A stretch of DNA of 64,000 nt, from the NCBI RefSeq assembly GCF_033547155.1, contig NZ_CP137892.1, forward strand, positions 4,216,001-4,280,000. Reading direction: 5' to 3'. This stretch comes from Pseudomonas benzenivorans (GTDB taxonomy: Bacteria > Pseudomonadota > Gammaproteobacteria > Pseudomonadales > Pseudomonadaceae). This document shows, piece after piece, positions 63,431 through 64,000 of this stretch. A program made the position numbers and the translations under genes. The notes beneath the pieces are model-generated. The model was not told the DNA's origin, searched no databases, and saw only the letters and a list, made by a program, of their open reading frames with translations. The number at the start of each line of letters is the position of its first letter. Position 1 is the stretch's first letter.

Positions 63431-64000
63431 ATGACTGCACTGAACAGCACCCCCCGCGCCGACGGCTTCCGCATGCCGGCCGAGTGGGAACCCCACGCCC
63501 AGACCTGGATGGTCTGGCCCGAGCGCCCGGACAACTGGCGCCTGGGCGGCAAGCCGGCCCAGGCCGCCTTCAGCGCGGTGGCCCGCGCCATCGCCGAGTT
63601 CGAGCCGGTGACCGTCTGCGTCTCGGCCGGGCAGTACGAGAACGCCCGCGCGCGCCTGGCCCACCCGGCCATCCGCCTGGTGGAGATCAGCACGGACGAC
63701 GCCTGGGTGCGTGACACCGGGCCGACCTTCGTCTGCAACGAGCAGGGCGAGGTGCGTGGCGTGGACTGGGCCTTCAACGCCTGGGGCGGCTTCGACGGCG
63801 GCCTGTATTTCCCCTGGAACCGCGACGATCAGGTGGCCAGCAAGATCCTCGAGATCGAGCGCTGCGCCCGCTACCGCACCGAGGGCTTCGTGCTCGAGGG
63901 CGGTTCGATCCACGTCGACGGCGAAGGCACCCTGATCACCACCGAGGAATGCCTGCTCAACCGCAACCGCAACCCGCACCTGGAGCGCGAGGCGATCGAG
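63431..64000 (+). CDS. aguA: Agmatine deiminase, N-terminal part (cut by window edge)
   Basis: The first 190 codons are visible. AguA converts agmatine to N-carbamoylputrescine and ammonia (guanidino-modifying, PAD-like fold). Seen: [27 protein letters not shown] at the N-terminus (two blocks), the substrate motif [12 protein letters not shown], and [15 protein letters not shown] with the first catalytic residues. The nucleophilic cysteine lies in the missing C-terminus. ATG at 63431. It continues the agu locus after aguB. Confidence 0.93.
   Translation, partial: MTALNSTPRADGFRMPAEWEPHAQTWMVWPERPDNWRLGGKPAQAAFSAVARAIAEFEPVTVCVSAGQYENARARLAHPAIRLVEISTDDAWVRDTGPTFVCNEQGEVRGVDWAFNAWGGFDGGLYFPWNRDDQVASKILEIERCARYRTEGFVLEGGSIHVDGEGTLITTEECLLNRNRNPHLEREAIE

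Overview
The window is about 64 kb of very GC-rich chromosome from a Pseudomonas, most likely a relative of the P. aeruginosa / P. resinovorans / P. alcaligenes branch. The evidence is dense coding, strong GC codon bias, Pseudomonas-type proteins throughout, and a gene order from folA to aguA (thyA, lgt, ptsP, rppH, ilvA, rpiA, serA, spuABCDEFGH, spuI, aguR, aguB, aguA) that, as I remember it, follows the PA0350 to PA0292 region of strain PAO1. No rRNA, tRNA, CRISPR, insertion sequence or prophage was recognised.

Left part (1-15050). A truncated HDOD gene and rlmI (23S rRNA methylation) are followed by a probable D-lysine island: RpiR regulator, periplasmic binding protein, two permeases, a D-amino-acid dehydrogenase (amaD type) and an ATPase on the minus strand, with dpkA (piperideine-2-carboxylate reductase) divergent. 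This order resembles the D-lysine to L-pipecolate cluster of P. putida, without its aminotransferase. Next come a complete spermidine/putrescine-type ABC transporter of unknown substrate (8499-12888) and ilvD.

Middle part (15050-30616). This is the accessory stretch. It holds a three-gene operon of unknown envelope proteins with visibly lower GC (15299-18976), folA, a DUF2868/DUF3482 membrane protein-GTPase pair, a prokaryotic ionotropic-glutamate-receptor-like potassium channel (22500-23567), and an aminoethylphosphonate uptake and phosphonatase cluster (ATPase, fused permease, phnX, binding protein, FAD oxidoreductase, LysR regulator) that has no phnW transaminase here and may use the flavoenzyme instead.

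Right-centre part (30639-49305). Core metabolic and housekeeping genes: thyA, lgt, a TauE/SafE-type permease, an NRDE protein, ptsP-rppH (nitrogen-PTS enzyme I and RNA 5' pyrophosphohydrolase), a HAD phosphatase, ilvA, rpiA, YegP, SdiA-regulated and fumarylacetoacetate-hydrolase family proteins, a D-2-hydroxyglutarate dehydrogenase divergent from serA, and several small conserved proteins.

Right part (49380-64000). The polyamine island. spuABCDEFGH on the minus strand imports putrescine and spermidine and degrades them by gamma-glutamylation and transamination; spuI is divergent. A third polyamine-type binding protein, an AguR-like TetR regulator, aguB and the start of aguA (agmatine to N-carbamoylputrescine to putrescine) follow on the plus strand. 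Two clear operator-like sites lie here: a 15-bp inverted repeat between spuA and spuI, and an AT-rich repeat block ahead of aguB. Across the window, five of six periplasmic binding-protein genes are followed directly by a GC-rich hairpin or palindrome without a T-run, a recurring arrangement that probably sets unequal expression within the transport operons.
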